This document shows, one piece after another, positions 12,185-23,704 of a stretch of 64,000 bases of DNA. The stretch covers positions 868,001 through 932,000 of the forward strand of contig JABMLP010000020.1 of the NCBI GenBank assembly GCA_013176395.1, read 5' to 3'. Source of the DNA: Venturia oleaginea (taxonomy: Eukaryota > Ascomycota > Dothideomycetes > Venturiales > Venturiaceae). Below the pieces are notes generated by a model that worked only from the letters and a program-made list of their open reading frames with translations, had not been told where the DNA came from and did no database searches. Position 1 is the first letter of the stretch, and every line of letters begins with the position of its first letter. The translations under genes and the position numbers were made by a program.

Positions 12185-14012
12185 ATGCAACCTGTTTCAA
12201 CTGTTGAGCAACGCAGGAAGTTCTCTCGAATCTGGGAGCATTCACAGTACAGCCCTGGTTTGATTCTCCTGGAAGACTCCCGCAGTGAGTCTCGTGGCTT
12301 CTCTGGACGTCAAGTATCATCGTCTACTTTTGACGCCGATCTTGTCCTCACGTGGTTGCGATTTTGCGACCAAAAGCACATAAAATGCTGTGCTCCAACA
12401 AGAACCTCTGCATTCAAGAGTCTCAGAGTGATTGATTGCAAGACTCGAGAGATCGTGGATGCTCCCCACGGAATTACGTATATCGCTCTGAGCTATGTGT
12501 GGGGCGTCGACAATCCCTCCTTCGCTGTCCCTAAGCACGGCTATCTACCAGAAACATGTAGCCAGGTTATCGAAGATGCAATGCAGATTGCGGAGCGACT
12601 CAACCAGAGATATCTTTGGGTCGACAAATACTGTACAGACCAGAACTATTCAGTCGATGAATATCACCAAATCGCAAACATGGATTCAATTTATGCAGGT
12701 GCTCATATGACCATCATTTCTGCAAGGGGAGATTCTGTTTCTTATGGTTTGCCTGGCGTTGGAACGACTCCTCGAGCACCACAGCCACGCGTCTCTATCG
12801 CCAATCATTCTCTGGTATCCTTTCTCCCCAATCCTGCGGGATCGATAACGAATTCGAAACGGATGTCCAGAGGATGGACTTATCGAGAAGGGCTTTTGTC
12901 AAGAAGAGGTCTGGTCTTCACCAAGCACCAGGTCTATTTCCAGTGCTCTGGGATGCATTGTATTGAAAGCATAAGCTTGCCCCTGGACTACCTACACACC
13001 ATACCCGGGATTCATGCCCAGAATTCTCGCTTCCGAGATGGAACCACCTTGGGACGCGTCTTTCCACTGGCAGGCGTCGCCAGAAGAGTCGCAGACAACC
13101 TTACGAGGATCGATGACTATATCCAACGCGAATTACCGTATGATTCCAACGCGCTGAGCGCTGACTTGGGGGTCTTGAAAAGGTTTGAGAGTGTGCAATA
13201 TGGTTCGGTATATCACCATTGGGGAATTCCAATCTTTAGCGACACATCTATGATGATGACTGAAGTTACCAGGACTCGCATTACGCTGCTGGTCTGGCAT
13301 GGCAGGTTCATGGTGCGCCAAAACGGCGACACGGGCAGCCGAGCTGGTCATGGGTTGGATGGAAGGACTGGACGGGCCTGAGTCTCCCAATGGCAGAAAT
13401 TGGCCAACATTGGGTTGTAATCAAGAACCAAACCATGATTGTGTCAAATAAACTCATTTCATTCTATCCTCATTTGTACTAGCTCGAATGCGAGTCTCAA
13501 TTGTATAAATATGCGGATAGCCCACACATCAATTCAGACTTCAGTCTGCTTCATCTATCTTTTGACAGATTGAGGTCTTCGATCTTGGATAGTCGAATAA
13601 TATGATCCAAGAACCTGTCAGAAGAGGCTGTTGTCAGGTGGAGGTAGAGGTGCAAAACGCCTGGGCTCCATGGTTCGAGAATGGCCGCCCCAATCTCGAA
13701 GTTCTCTCTGCTAGTTCACCATATCTCCGAGTCACCGGCTGGACGATTGAACTTTGTTTGCACAGAGCTACAATCCTCGGATGGGAAGTATATGATCCAA
13801 GTCATCGTCCTGTAACGCTCGTATCGATCGAGGCTGTGGAGGGCATAGAATCTCAAGAGCCTCGATGTAAAGCTCTATTTGTAGGATGTAAGGAGGGCTT
13901 GGATCCTCAACTGGTCAGCTTAAGGAGCCTGTGTTCCTCCTTCTCCAGTCTAAAAACGATTGTTTTGAAAGAGTCGGGGTCTCTACATTTCCGTTCTTGC
14001 ACTGTAGCATGA
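12185..14012 (+). pseudogene. HET-domain (heterokaryon incompatibility) gene, apparently broken
   Basis: The first frame (12185-13381) encodes a recognisable HET domain: YIALSYVWG, the RYLWVDKYCTDQ helix, AGAHMTIISARG, and SRGWTYREGLLSRRGLVFT. HET domains act in non-self recognition and cell death in filamentous ascomycetes. Near 13335 the frame ends in nonsense, while another frame carries the expected conserved continuation, PSWSWVGWKDWTGLSLP (about 13339-13389), until a TAG at 13480-13482. The same frame reopens to about 13603, and a third frame (13602-14012) continues with an HET-family-like tail (PYLRVTGWTIELCL, CKALFVG). No GT..AG pair cleanly repairs these. I read it as a gene with two frameshifts and one stop, though sequencing error or unusual introns are possible. 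It starts about 70 bp after the copia remnant. Confidence 0.65.
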
Positions 14013-15941
14013 GCATGGAGAAAGCAATTCTTGAGAACAAGGAGTTGAGAAGAGAAAGGACCAAGCCATGTGACTTGGATAGTGAAGTTTAGGACCGGTG
14101 ACTTTGGTATCTTTGCTAAATGTCCATTGAATAGCGGCGCCTCAACTTTAGCTCGAATCGAACGACATTCGCATAGCAAGAATGAAGGCCAAAGACGGTC
14201 TAGCTAAACTATTCCACACAATAGTCATTTAGTCCAAGCTCCTGAAGTCCTGTGCTTTTTCACGTGTCCTCATTTCTCACAATGAATGAAGTCGGTTGTG
14301 GCAGTTGTCGGAATGGGTTGAATTGAATACATGAGTTTTAAGTACAGTTCTTCAAATGGATTGAATACACTCAAAGATCCTGCCAAGAAGAAGTAATCTA
14401 TTCGTAATTGATTGCCCCAATGGCCTCCATCATACAATCGCCCTTCTTCGTTGGAATTGTACTACGAGTGTTTACAAGGCGAGGTATGCTGTGCAAGGCA
14501 AGCATCGCTTCAGCGTGCTTTGCACGATCAGTATGGGCAATTAGGAGTGCAAGAGCCTCGCTCGACACAGCACTCGGATTGTTCAAGATTCATCCGCTCT
14601 ATAATAGTATGATGCAGTTCAACAAGTATCATACACTTCATATTCCTCTAAGCGACAATTGCATAAACCGTGTTTCTGACCCAACAGCACAAAATCCGTT
14701 AACTTGAAGGAACCGGGACAATAACAAAATCCCTCCTATTGATACATCTCTTGCATTGATTTTACAGCAAGGTATCTATTCAACGACGCGAACACCAAGT
14801 CCGTTTATAATTTCACCGCCTCCCCCTAAGCTCTACCGTCCACTATCTTATATTCCTCTTCCTCGTCAATCTCGTTTACTTTTCAACCTACCTTCCCTTT
14901 CCTCCAATCTGACCACTTCCTCAGCCTCATTCTCTTCTCGTGACTCTAGTAATCAAGACTCCCACCTCCAAGACCCAGATAGCTACGACCCCGACTTGCC
15001 ACCACTACTTTGGCTCCGTTGCTCAAGTCCACCCGCGGGCACAGATCTCAACGCGCTAACAATATCCGTTCTATCAGATATCCCACCATAATTTCCACCG
15101 CACAATTTGCCGAGAAATACTTCGTCGAGAAACGAGATAAGTAAAGGGTATACCCGTGAATAGGCCGTAGTATACAGTACGCTACTTGTTGTATTCCTAC
15201 AACTATTAAAAGCCAAACATAGACTTTCCGATTACCAATAGTAATTACAATCTACACGCCGCTAGTAAATATTTCTATCTACTCCAGCCTAGCTATATAC
15301 TATCAACCAACTATCTACAATCCTCCCAAATATCTTCCTAACTATACAAATACCATAAACATAACATTCATCCCCAATCCAGACCTAGTAGAGTAATCAA
15401 GTCTTATCGGTACACTATCAAATTCTTACCTACTTTGCTTTCCGTAGCTAGGAGTCAGGACGGTTTTCTCGTACTAATATTCCTAGGTTAGACATTCGCG
15501 TCAGGATGGTGAGAATTGATACTCTTGCGAAGAAGAAATGAACGCGGTGAGGTAACGGGTATCGGAAGATCCAGACAAACGAAAAAAAAAAAGGAGAAAA
15601 AAAAAGAATTAATCCGAAGCTGTAGATTCCAGGGCGAAATAGGAAGATATTCAAGTGTGGACAAGAACGGTAGAGACCGCTGTTGAATACACTCGAGATA
15701 CAATCCAGCGATATTTGGTAAATACAGATACGACGGTATCAATAGCGTGAGGCCGGGTTAGTAATACTTCACCTCGTATGGATTCGACACGACCAACGAC
15801 CATCTCCCAGCCAGAATGAAGCCCTCAATCACTCACCCAGTCACTCCAATCCAGTCCAAATCACAAACCCCACAGCCAGCCAGCCAGCCAGTCAAAAAAA
15901 AAAAAGGACCCACTTCCTATTAACAAACAACACAAACCAGC
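14013..15941. other. Intergenic, AT-rich and pyrimidine-rich, no supported gene
   Basis: The stretch from about 15180 to 15440 is notably rich in A/T with many TA steps, and could be a decayed (possibly RIP-mutated) repeat, but I recognise no protein relic. Poly-A/purine runs occur at about 15583-15607 and 15893-15907, and a short CAGC repeat at about 15873-15890. The right end probably holds the AA9 3' untranslated region. Confidence 0.35.
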
Positions 15942-17273
15942 TCAGCCCACCTTACCCTCAAACACCTTCCCCACCTTCCCACCCCCATCTTTCACCGCCC
16001 CCGCCGCCCCCATCTTAACCCTCTCCTCCATCCTCGGCTGCGTCGGATCAAAAAGAAACTTAATAATAGGCCCATACTTGACAACCGTCCGATCCATGTG
16101 CGCCTGGTCGACGTAACCGGGTGATTGCGGTGGTTGCGCGAAGCCTTTGTATTCCGGGTTGGCGGTGTTGAGGGGGGTGCATTTTGCCGTTGAGGGGGGG
16201 GCGCCGACGTCCCAGATGCAGCCGCCGCCGCCGGGGTCTGAGGGTGTGTTTTTGTTAGTGTTTAGTTTGGTAGGGGAAAGGGAGGGGGAGGGAAAGGAGG
16301 GGAGGGGAGAAACATACGTTTAGCATCAGTAGAATGAACAGCCCCCTGCCACATCTTATCCGACCGATTCTTAGCCTGAACATACGCCTCCGTCGGCTTA
16401 ACATTCACACTAGCAGGCTGCTCCCCCTTCGGCGGCGCAACAGTAGCCGGTTTATAGAGAATCGGTCCAGGCGAAATATATTCGTTCGCGCGATAAAAGA
16501 TGTTGATCAAGATCCCCTTCTCATCCCACGTGTATCCGCCTGGGAATTTGACGCCGGGGGGAGTCGCTGTTCCATCGCCTGTGATTTTGACCTTGATGCA
16601 TTGAGGGTAGAATTGTGCGCCTGAGGATTTCTTGATGTAATCGTCGTTGAGGGCGTTGTGGAGGGAGATTATTTCGTGGCGGATGATGTAGGAGCCTGGT
16701 TTGATGTCGCTTGGGATCGTGACTTCGCGGACGCCGTTGTTCTTCATGAGCCAGTCGGTTCCCCACGTCATTGTTTTGGGGTCGTAGGTTGCTTCGTCGA
16801 TCTTGAAGAATTCTGCGTCTGCTGGGTTACCTGATGCTGGGACTGGAGCCATGTACTGAGAGAGTTAGCCATGGTCTAACTTTTGGGGTGAGGTTATGTA
16901 CTGTAAGCACTGGCCCCTTGTGGCTCTGGAACCAATCCAGCCATTTGAAGCTGACTTTAGAACCTGCTCGCGCTTCGGCCTCAATCTCAGGCGTTTTTAA
17001 TGGTGCATATCTGCAAGTGATGTCCTTTCCTCTTACATCCTCCACAGGACCGTTGCCACTTTTTCCTTTGGAGAAGCCATATTCGATGCGTTTTGCATTC
17101 CATTTAGGGTCATAATCCATTTGAGGATTAAAGGGTGGATACGAGTTGCCATCAACCACGAACTCCTGCACATGGTTAGAGGGATCTTATCACGAACCAG
17201 GGAAAAAACATACCGTGATCTGACCGTGGGCAGCAGCCAGGCCGACGCACGCGGCAATAATGAATGTATGCAT
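15942..17273 (-). CDS. AA9 family lytic polysaccharide monooxygenase (secreted)
   Basis: Copper enzyme that cleaves cellulose or other beta-glucans oxidatively outside the cell. Four exons on the minus strand: 17273-17214, 17165-16902, 16855-16318 and 16237-15942; 385 residues. The signal peptide is MHTFIIAACVGLAAA and cleavage leaves His16 as the mature N-terminal copper ligand (HGQIT). The second ligand is His168 in YIIRHEIISLH. The Gln189/Tyr191 pair in GAQFYPQC gives the secondary-sphere Gln and axial Tyr. Cysteines and an ISPGPILYK segment fit the AA9 fold. There is no CBM1; the C-terminal 90 residues are a Gly/Lys-rich extension. The histidine brace makes the assignment strong; substrate cannot be told. 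Confidence 0.92.
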
Positions 17274-18349
17274 GATATGCTCGATGGAATGGACAGGATT
17301 GTAACGACGTAAGCCCAGGGTAGCAACAACAGCGCGGACTATAAGTAACAGACATGACTCGGCTTATGTAGATTGACATCTCGGGCAACCCTAAACGAAA
17401 GTGCCGTGCTAGCTATTAGCTGCCTTCTCGTAACGGCCACGGAAGACGAAGGTTGTCTCGGCATGTATGAGAAGTAGATGTGAAACGCGAGTAGGAGTCT
17501 TTCGAAAATAACGATAACGATGTCATAGCACAAGTATTGCCTGTATTGTGTAGATGTTGCGGATCCGAGTGCGAGAGATCGCTTACTCCCGCAGACCCAT
17601 CCAATATATTTCAGATCAAGTGGACCGTGACCCGGCACCTTGGTCGTAGCAATGGCGTGCTATTAGTGCCTAGCGCCCAACCCCGTTAATTCTGGATTGA
17701 ATCTCTGGATTGGTATAAGGATAAGAGGAAATGTCACCTGTTCCTGTCAGTTCCACCCCTGGAAGTTGTTTGTTCGATTTTCAGCCTTGCCAAGCGACGG
17801 CAAGATCGCAAGACCGTGCCGAGAACGAGTTTGAAAGAACGAGGTCGTCCAGGCACCTTGGATAAACGTTTCTACACGTCGTAATGCTCCCGACTTCTGC
17901 TTCCTCACAATCGACTCTTGCCAAGGACTCATCGTGTCTTCTCTTCCCCTGCAATCGCGATAACTTTACTGCTCTCTGGCACGTTTCTGAGATATCCTCG
18001 GAGGTCGACAATAACGTTAGGCCTGTCTTTGGCGACTCGATCGAGCCGGTGACAAGAGTTGTTGAAGACAAGAAATCTTCGACAGGTTCTCGAGTTTTGT
18101 ACCCAATCTGGACGTAAACCAATAACAATTATCTATTAATTCTTTGAGCCTCTTTGACCCACTCGCACTCCGGGGGAATATGTCTACACCATATCAACAG
18201 CTTATTATCCATAAAGTTCATATTATAGTCATACAAGAAATGCAAACAGACCAATGTTCCCAAAAGAGAATAACAGAACTCCCCGACGCCATGCTAGAAG
18301 TACAAAAATGCAAATGCGATAGCGAACATGATAAGACTACGAGGAGATC
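17274..18349. other. Intergenic region between two minus-strand genes
   Basis: Holds the AA9 promoter (right of 17273) and the 3' region of the surface-protein gene (left of 18350). I see no supported gene, RNA or repeat. Confidence 0.4.
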
Positions 18350-19918
18350 TTACTGATCCACACCCCAAGCTTTCCTCAACTCCCTCATATGAGGGCTTGG
18401 AATGATTTCGCCTGTAGGGTTTGGTGGTGGTAATCCAAGGGTACTCGTACTCAGCCTCCTCTCATACCTTGGACTGCCAACTCCAGAGATACTCGGTCCA
18501 GCAGACGTGCGAGGCGTTCCACTTCCCGTGCCCCAAGAGCGTGACGTTGATCGTCGTCTACTGGACGGTCGTGTGGATTGTCGAGTCGATGTTTGCCCAG
18601 AAGCGTTCCCCAGTGGAGTGCCGAGACCAGAATCGGCATTCGGGTTCAATGGCCAGTTAGAGCTTGGTATCGCTGTTCCAAGTTCGTATCTTGAGTCTGT
18701 GAAGGGGTCACCTGTAGATGCACCGGCTTGGCTAAATGATGGCCCTGCAATAAAGTTTCGCTCCGCCATATCTCGAGATTCTAGGGTCGAATAGCGGTTC
18801 CATTGTTGCGGAGGATGGATTTCAGATTGAGCGCGTCTTCTTCCAACAGCTGCGGCACCGGTCATTCCAGCTGCCGCTACAGCACCTGTCATCAGACCTT
18901 CTCTTTCTGCTCCGGGTCTGTCAGGAGACAGGGCTCGATCAATGTGGTCTCCGTTGGCTCCTGGGTTTGGTCCTGGTGGCGGAGTTATAGGTGGGTCGTA
19001 AAGATACGCTTCCTCAGGGTAGACGCCTGGAGACACGGGTCGTTTTGATCGTCTGTTTCGTAACCAGAGAAAGAGTGCGAGGGCGGTGAAAAGAATGACA
19101 CCAGCGACTACACCAACTACTACGCCAGCAATAGCGCCACCGCTAAGTCTATGCGTCTCATGTGTCTGATTCTGGTTTGATAGCCCAGTCCCTGTTGGCA
19201 CGGCTGATAGCGTGTTGGAGGCCGTCGCCGAGATTGAAGAAGTGGAGGAGCTTGATGTTGCTGTCGAGGAGGATGGGGAGGATGTGGATGATGTAGTAGA
19301 GGTCGTGCTACTCGTCGTAGAAGAAGTCGTACTTGATATGCTAGTCATGATAATGGTTGGTATCGGTACAGGCATTGAAATGGATGTAAAGATTGATGTA
19401 GGTATTGCCATAGACATTGGAGCCGGAAGCATTGCTGATTGCATCGCACTCATAGTTGGCCGAATGACCACAGTGGGAACATTTTGCGATGCCAGTGGTG
19501 CAAATGTTTCTGGCACAGATGCAGGAGCAGTCCACTGAAATCCCGCTGGCACTTCTGAGGGAACCAGCGTGCCTGTGTATGTGACGAAGATGGGCACAAT
19601 ATTTGCGGTTGGTGCTGCAGTGGGCACTGATGGAAAAAGCACTGTCGTGAATACATCAGATGCAGCATTCGATACAGCAGGTGTGATCTGAGGTTCTCGG
19701 GGAACCAGTTCGTCAAAGGCGGGGACTGGTGGTAATGGTGTATCAACGAGTTGACCGCGTCCACCTAATAAGGATGGAGTTTGTCGAACTATGAGTTATT
19801 AGCAAATAGTCCAGCGCGACGTAAGAAGCCATTCCGTACCTCTCAAGTCAGCCATTGCTTCGCGCTGAGCAGTACAGAGGCCTAAGAAGTAGGCTAAGAA
19901 GGCCTTCCTCTCCCACAT
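18350..19918 (-). CDS. Ser/Thr-rich single-pass surface protein (SKG6/Mid2-like layout)
   Basis: Exon 1 19918-19840 and exon 2 19788-18350 are joined by a 51-nt intron (GTACGG..ATAG); 505 residues with the start at MWERKAF. An upstream in-frame ATG at 19987 would add 23 residues; I prefer the shorter start because it puts a hydrophobic signal-like segment (FLAYFLGLCTA) near the N-terminus. The outer domain is Pro- and Ser/Thr-rich, with a dense Ser/Thr stretch that is probably O-mannosylated. One membrane span follows (AIAGVVVGVVAGVILFTALA, then FLWLRNRR), then a long Ser/Arg/Pro-rich cytosolic tail. This is the layout of SKG6-type and Mid2/Wsc-like wall-stress sensors, but no cysteine-rich WSC domain is seen, so a sensor role is only a possibility. 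Confidence 0.75.
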
Positions 19919-19987
19919 TACATTATATGGAGAACGTAACAAGATAGCGAGCGGTAGAATTGAAGAAATAAAGACAAAGGAATGCAA

Positions 19988-21726
19988 GACAGAGCTGGAG
20001 TGGATAGAAATCGATAGGAAGACTACGATTTGATTTTAGGAGGCCCAAGATTTGGGGATCCGATCGCCAGGCGACTGCGCAAACCTGGGTCTGGGCCCGT
20101 GAAGCTGATCCAAGCCAGGATCAAGGCTTAGCAAAGAGGCGTCTATCGACTGGGGCGATGCTGAATGGGAATCTGAAGGCTATGCCACAACAGGTACGAG
20201 CGTTCCTCTAAGTTTAAAGCGGCGTCTTTGGTTCCCACAATCCCAACGGTCGGCTGCTCGCTTCCTTCACATGTGTTGGCAGAGCAAAGTCGTTCCTCTC
20301 ACAACTCAAGGAATCACTTCCGAAGATTCTGACTTTCTGACAGTATGACAGCGCGCTCTAGCCACACTTTCGCCACATGCAGGACGAGAGAATCCTCCCA
20401 ACGACCTGCCCATCTGGCTCCCAAGGCCGAACTGTGGTATCTACTTAATAGGGAGGGGACCGCCTGCTGGCCGCAGGGGGACGCGCCGTGCGTGCGTCCC
20501 GTTAGCTATCGGGGACTTTGAGACAGAACAGCCCGACTGATGACGGGAGAAAGGGTGCCTAAGTGGTAGCAGAAGAACGTCAGCCCATCGGAGAATTTGG
20601 TCTTGGTGGTGCGTTGCGAAGGTATGACATTACGGATGATTGCGGCCACCAGATATGCAGAGGAAGGGAGAAAATCGCAATTGATGGTCATCGACGAGAA
20701 AAGAAGGTTTCCAGATGTAAAGAGAAGGTGAGATGTTAGCAGACTTCATAAGGCGGAGGCGGACAAGGCATAAGCAGTGACCTCGCTCCCTTCATCGACT
20801 CTCCTCCCTTCGACTCCAACGCGACGAAGTACAACATATCTGAGTCGTACCACAACTCGTACAGATTCGTGCGAAAATGCTTCCCTCCATAGCACACAAC
20901 GTTATTCTCGAGTCCTCCTTTGAAAACGCCCAAAGACCAGTCTGCCGATATGGTAACATCACACAAAGGTGTACTGACCAAAGTTCACTACCCAGCAGAG
21001 AACAGCGATTTCACGGATCGTGCGTGGAAGCGCGCTCGGAAGGATCTTTAACATCACCAAAACGAATAATTCAGATAGCTTCAACGAAGAATCGACTTCG
21101 AGAAGGATTGTTCCAAGAGCCGAAAAACGCGGCAGCTCGCAATGCTCAATCAAGACAAGGAGTTGACGACAATACATGCATCTTCGACAATCCCAAAAGC
21201 CCAAAAATGCGGCAGCTTGAAGGAGTTGGCTACAGTACATAGATTTTTCGACCATCATTCCACGAATCCGGCCTTGCAAGTAATCAGCTAGGAATATTCG
21301 ATGATTATGAGAATAGCATTGAAATCACATCTCAAAAGCACATTCCTTCTATTTCATCTTCAACGAATTAAACAATTTCCTCATGATTCATCCTTCCTAG
21401 AAGGCTACCTATCCTTCCCCGAAACTTTTGAGATATTCGTGTGGACCAGTATAAACAGATCAGCACGCATCTTTCCTACGGCGAATGGAATGTTGTTTGG
21501 AGAAAAGGTGAATCCTCCTTCCCATGAATCCAAAAAGAACCGTCCAGCACCACCACCCTTTGCCATGTCGTCTCACTCGCCAGCGCTGGAGCTGAATACG
21601 TCGTCACGGACATCGACTTGCCAGTGTTGAATCACAGCCCAGTATGGAGTAGTAGATCAAAAAACATCGAAAAAACATCTGCCATTACGCCATCTCAACG
21701 GGCGTCAAAAACTCTGCAACGATACA
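19988..21726. other. Intergenic region with one weak, unrecognised open frame
   Basis: Mostly without recognisable genes. A minus-strand frame at 20981-20736 (81 codons; WYDSDMLYFVALESKGG) has protein-like composition, but I cannot place it in a family or splice it to a neighbour. Its relation to the region upstream is unclear, so I do not call it as a gene. Confidence 0.3.
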
Positions 21727-22567
21727 TCATGAAGCAGTAGGCGTATGCGCTTTACTACCATCAACAAACTCGATCGACCCATCCAGATCCATATCTTTAA
21801 AAATAGTGCTAAAATCAGCCGCGACTTTCGCATGGCCACTCCTCGCGCAGATATCCTTGACAACCTTCGACTTCAACTCAGCCGGGTACTCGATATGCAA
21901 CACGGGCTTTCCGGCTCTGATGAAGGGCAAAAATTGATCCGCTTCCTTGTACTGCACACACTGCTCATTGACTGAGAAATCCACGACGGGGAGAACCGAG
22001 GGTATAATGTCTCCGGCGTTTTTAAGACCAATGGAAAGATTGAGAGAGTGCGCTTTCGCGGCAAGATAGTGGATGAAATCGATGGAGTCGGCTTTGGTGA
22101 GTCCCAGGCCGTTTTTGTTGTCCTTGAGACGAGATTCATCAGCAAGTGGGGTCATATGTGTAATCAAAACCTACATAACCATCCACGTTATCCGGATCAA
22201 TAGCGTCAAATCCTTTCTGGGCAGCCAATTCGATTCTCCTACTCATGATGCTCCTGACATTCTCACTCCGGATATCTATCCACTTCTCCTTGGGCCAGCC
22301 GTCCATCTTCTTCCCCAGATCTTTAGAATGGAAATGTTTCGAGTCAGGCCTCTCAGGCTCGTAAGAACCGGCGCTGAAATACGCAATGGCTTTCTTGCCC
22401 AATCTGTGGAGAGCGTCAATTGTCTCCTTCGGGTTTTCGAAAAGATCTATATCGAAGATTTCGACCATGGGAGAGATAGAAGAGGCATTTGCTGCAAGCT
22501 TTATTGGATCCGAGAGCACAATCTGCCAGGTCGAGCGCACCTGAGGGCGCCAAAGTTGATCCGGCAT
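21727..22567 (-). CDS. GH114-like glycoside hydrolase (endo-alpha-1,4-polygalactosaminidase family)
   Basis: Exons 22567-22175 and 22122-21727 (52-nt intron GTAGGT..CAAG, phase 0) give 262 residues, the size of a single GH114 TIM barrel. Motifs in order: TWQIVLSDPI, EIFDIDLFENP, KKAIAYFSAGSYEP, a DAIDPDNVDGY strand whose acidic residues are likely catalytic, NGLGLTKADSIDFIHYLA, and IGLKNAGD. GH114 enzymes of fungi attack galactosaminogalactan-type polymers. Unlike most fungal members, no signal peptide is evident when the start is put at 22567 (MPDQLWRPQ). The frame is open upstream to 22804, but that extension looks like leader sequence; a missed upstream exon could carry a signal. Confidence 0.75.
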
Positions 22568-23704
22568 GACTCGGTCTTTATGTACAAGCCAACTGATGCT
22601 AATGGAATTCGGTTTCAAGACGTATAAGATGATGATCCTATGCTTGGAACGGACAATTTCAATCTGTAGATAGATAATGTTGCTCGTTGATGTTGTCGTG
22701 ATGATGTTCCAATACCGGAGAAGCAAATGGGTTGTTAGCCGGCACGAACCGAGATCGGCTACGCTAACAATCCATGTATACCCCCCCATGTAACCGCAAC
22801 CCATTTTCTCTCCTATTCATCTCCTACATCCCATCAAACCAGACCAATCTTCTAGTAGAAAGATTCCGTTCGAGGGGTTCAACCCAAGAAGTTATTCAAA
22901 ATCTTCATCTCATCTCATCTTGACTTTCCCTTTCCCTTTTCCTCTTCCTTCCAAACCATCGAATCGGTTCGAGCTGTACACAACTCACCAAGCAAAGGCC
23001 TTGATATCAACCTTGGTAATTTTCAAGAGATAGCTGTAGTACTCAGCATCATAGTCATTCGAAAATTCTTTGGTGGATTAATTAGCACTTTGGGAAGACT
23101 TGGTACCTTGCATACCATAACTATTCGAGTATCTACAGCGAGCGTAACTTCTTAGATCGTTCCTGAATTGGACCTTCTATCAGTGAGTTTGCGCGAGTCT
23201 CAGATTAGGCATATCTATGAACACTCTGTGTATATCCTCCAGTTTCGACTTACTAAAAATTCCCACTTTCACTCAAATTGTCCAAACGCAGTCACTCGGT
23301 GCTATCTCCCCACTCGTGGCAGACTCGTTCAGCAGGGATAAAAATGAGGGGTCAGACAAATGAATCTTAACTCATTGAATGAGTAATTACTCCCGGCCCA
23401 TCAGAAGATCAAACTTTTCCATGTCCGCATACTAGAAAGCTCGCCAAGAAAAAGAAAAACACACATCAAACCAAATAAGAACACCGCCATATCTCATTCA
23501 ACAAAAGAAGAGGGGAAAGACAAACGCCGTTGCAGTTACCCACGTAAGATACCACCCCATAACTAAGAATCTAGGGCTTTTTCTATAGCCTCTTTTCTAC
23601 CACTATCTCGCCCCCTAACTAACCGGCCGCCCCTCCGCATATCCAGCAGGACCGATTATCCCCATTGACAGTGTGTTTGAGTTTGCTCAGAGCAAGTCAG
23701 CGTT
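22568..23704. other. Intergenic, no supported gene
   Basis: Contains the GH114 promoter side and the CPA2 3' region. C/T-rich stretches (about 22810-22980) but no recognisable coding, RNA or repeat features. Confidence 0.4.

Noticed and set aside
15180..15440. RIP-mutated transposon
   Set aside because: The stretch is AT- and TA-rich, but no protein relic or repeat partner was found in the window, so I only note it as composition.
19212..19538. Plus-strand frame rich in Val/Glu/Asp opposite the surface-protein gene
   Set aside because: It is the antisense reading of the Ser/Thr codon repeats; low complexity only.
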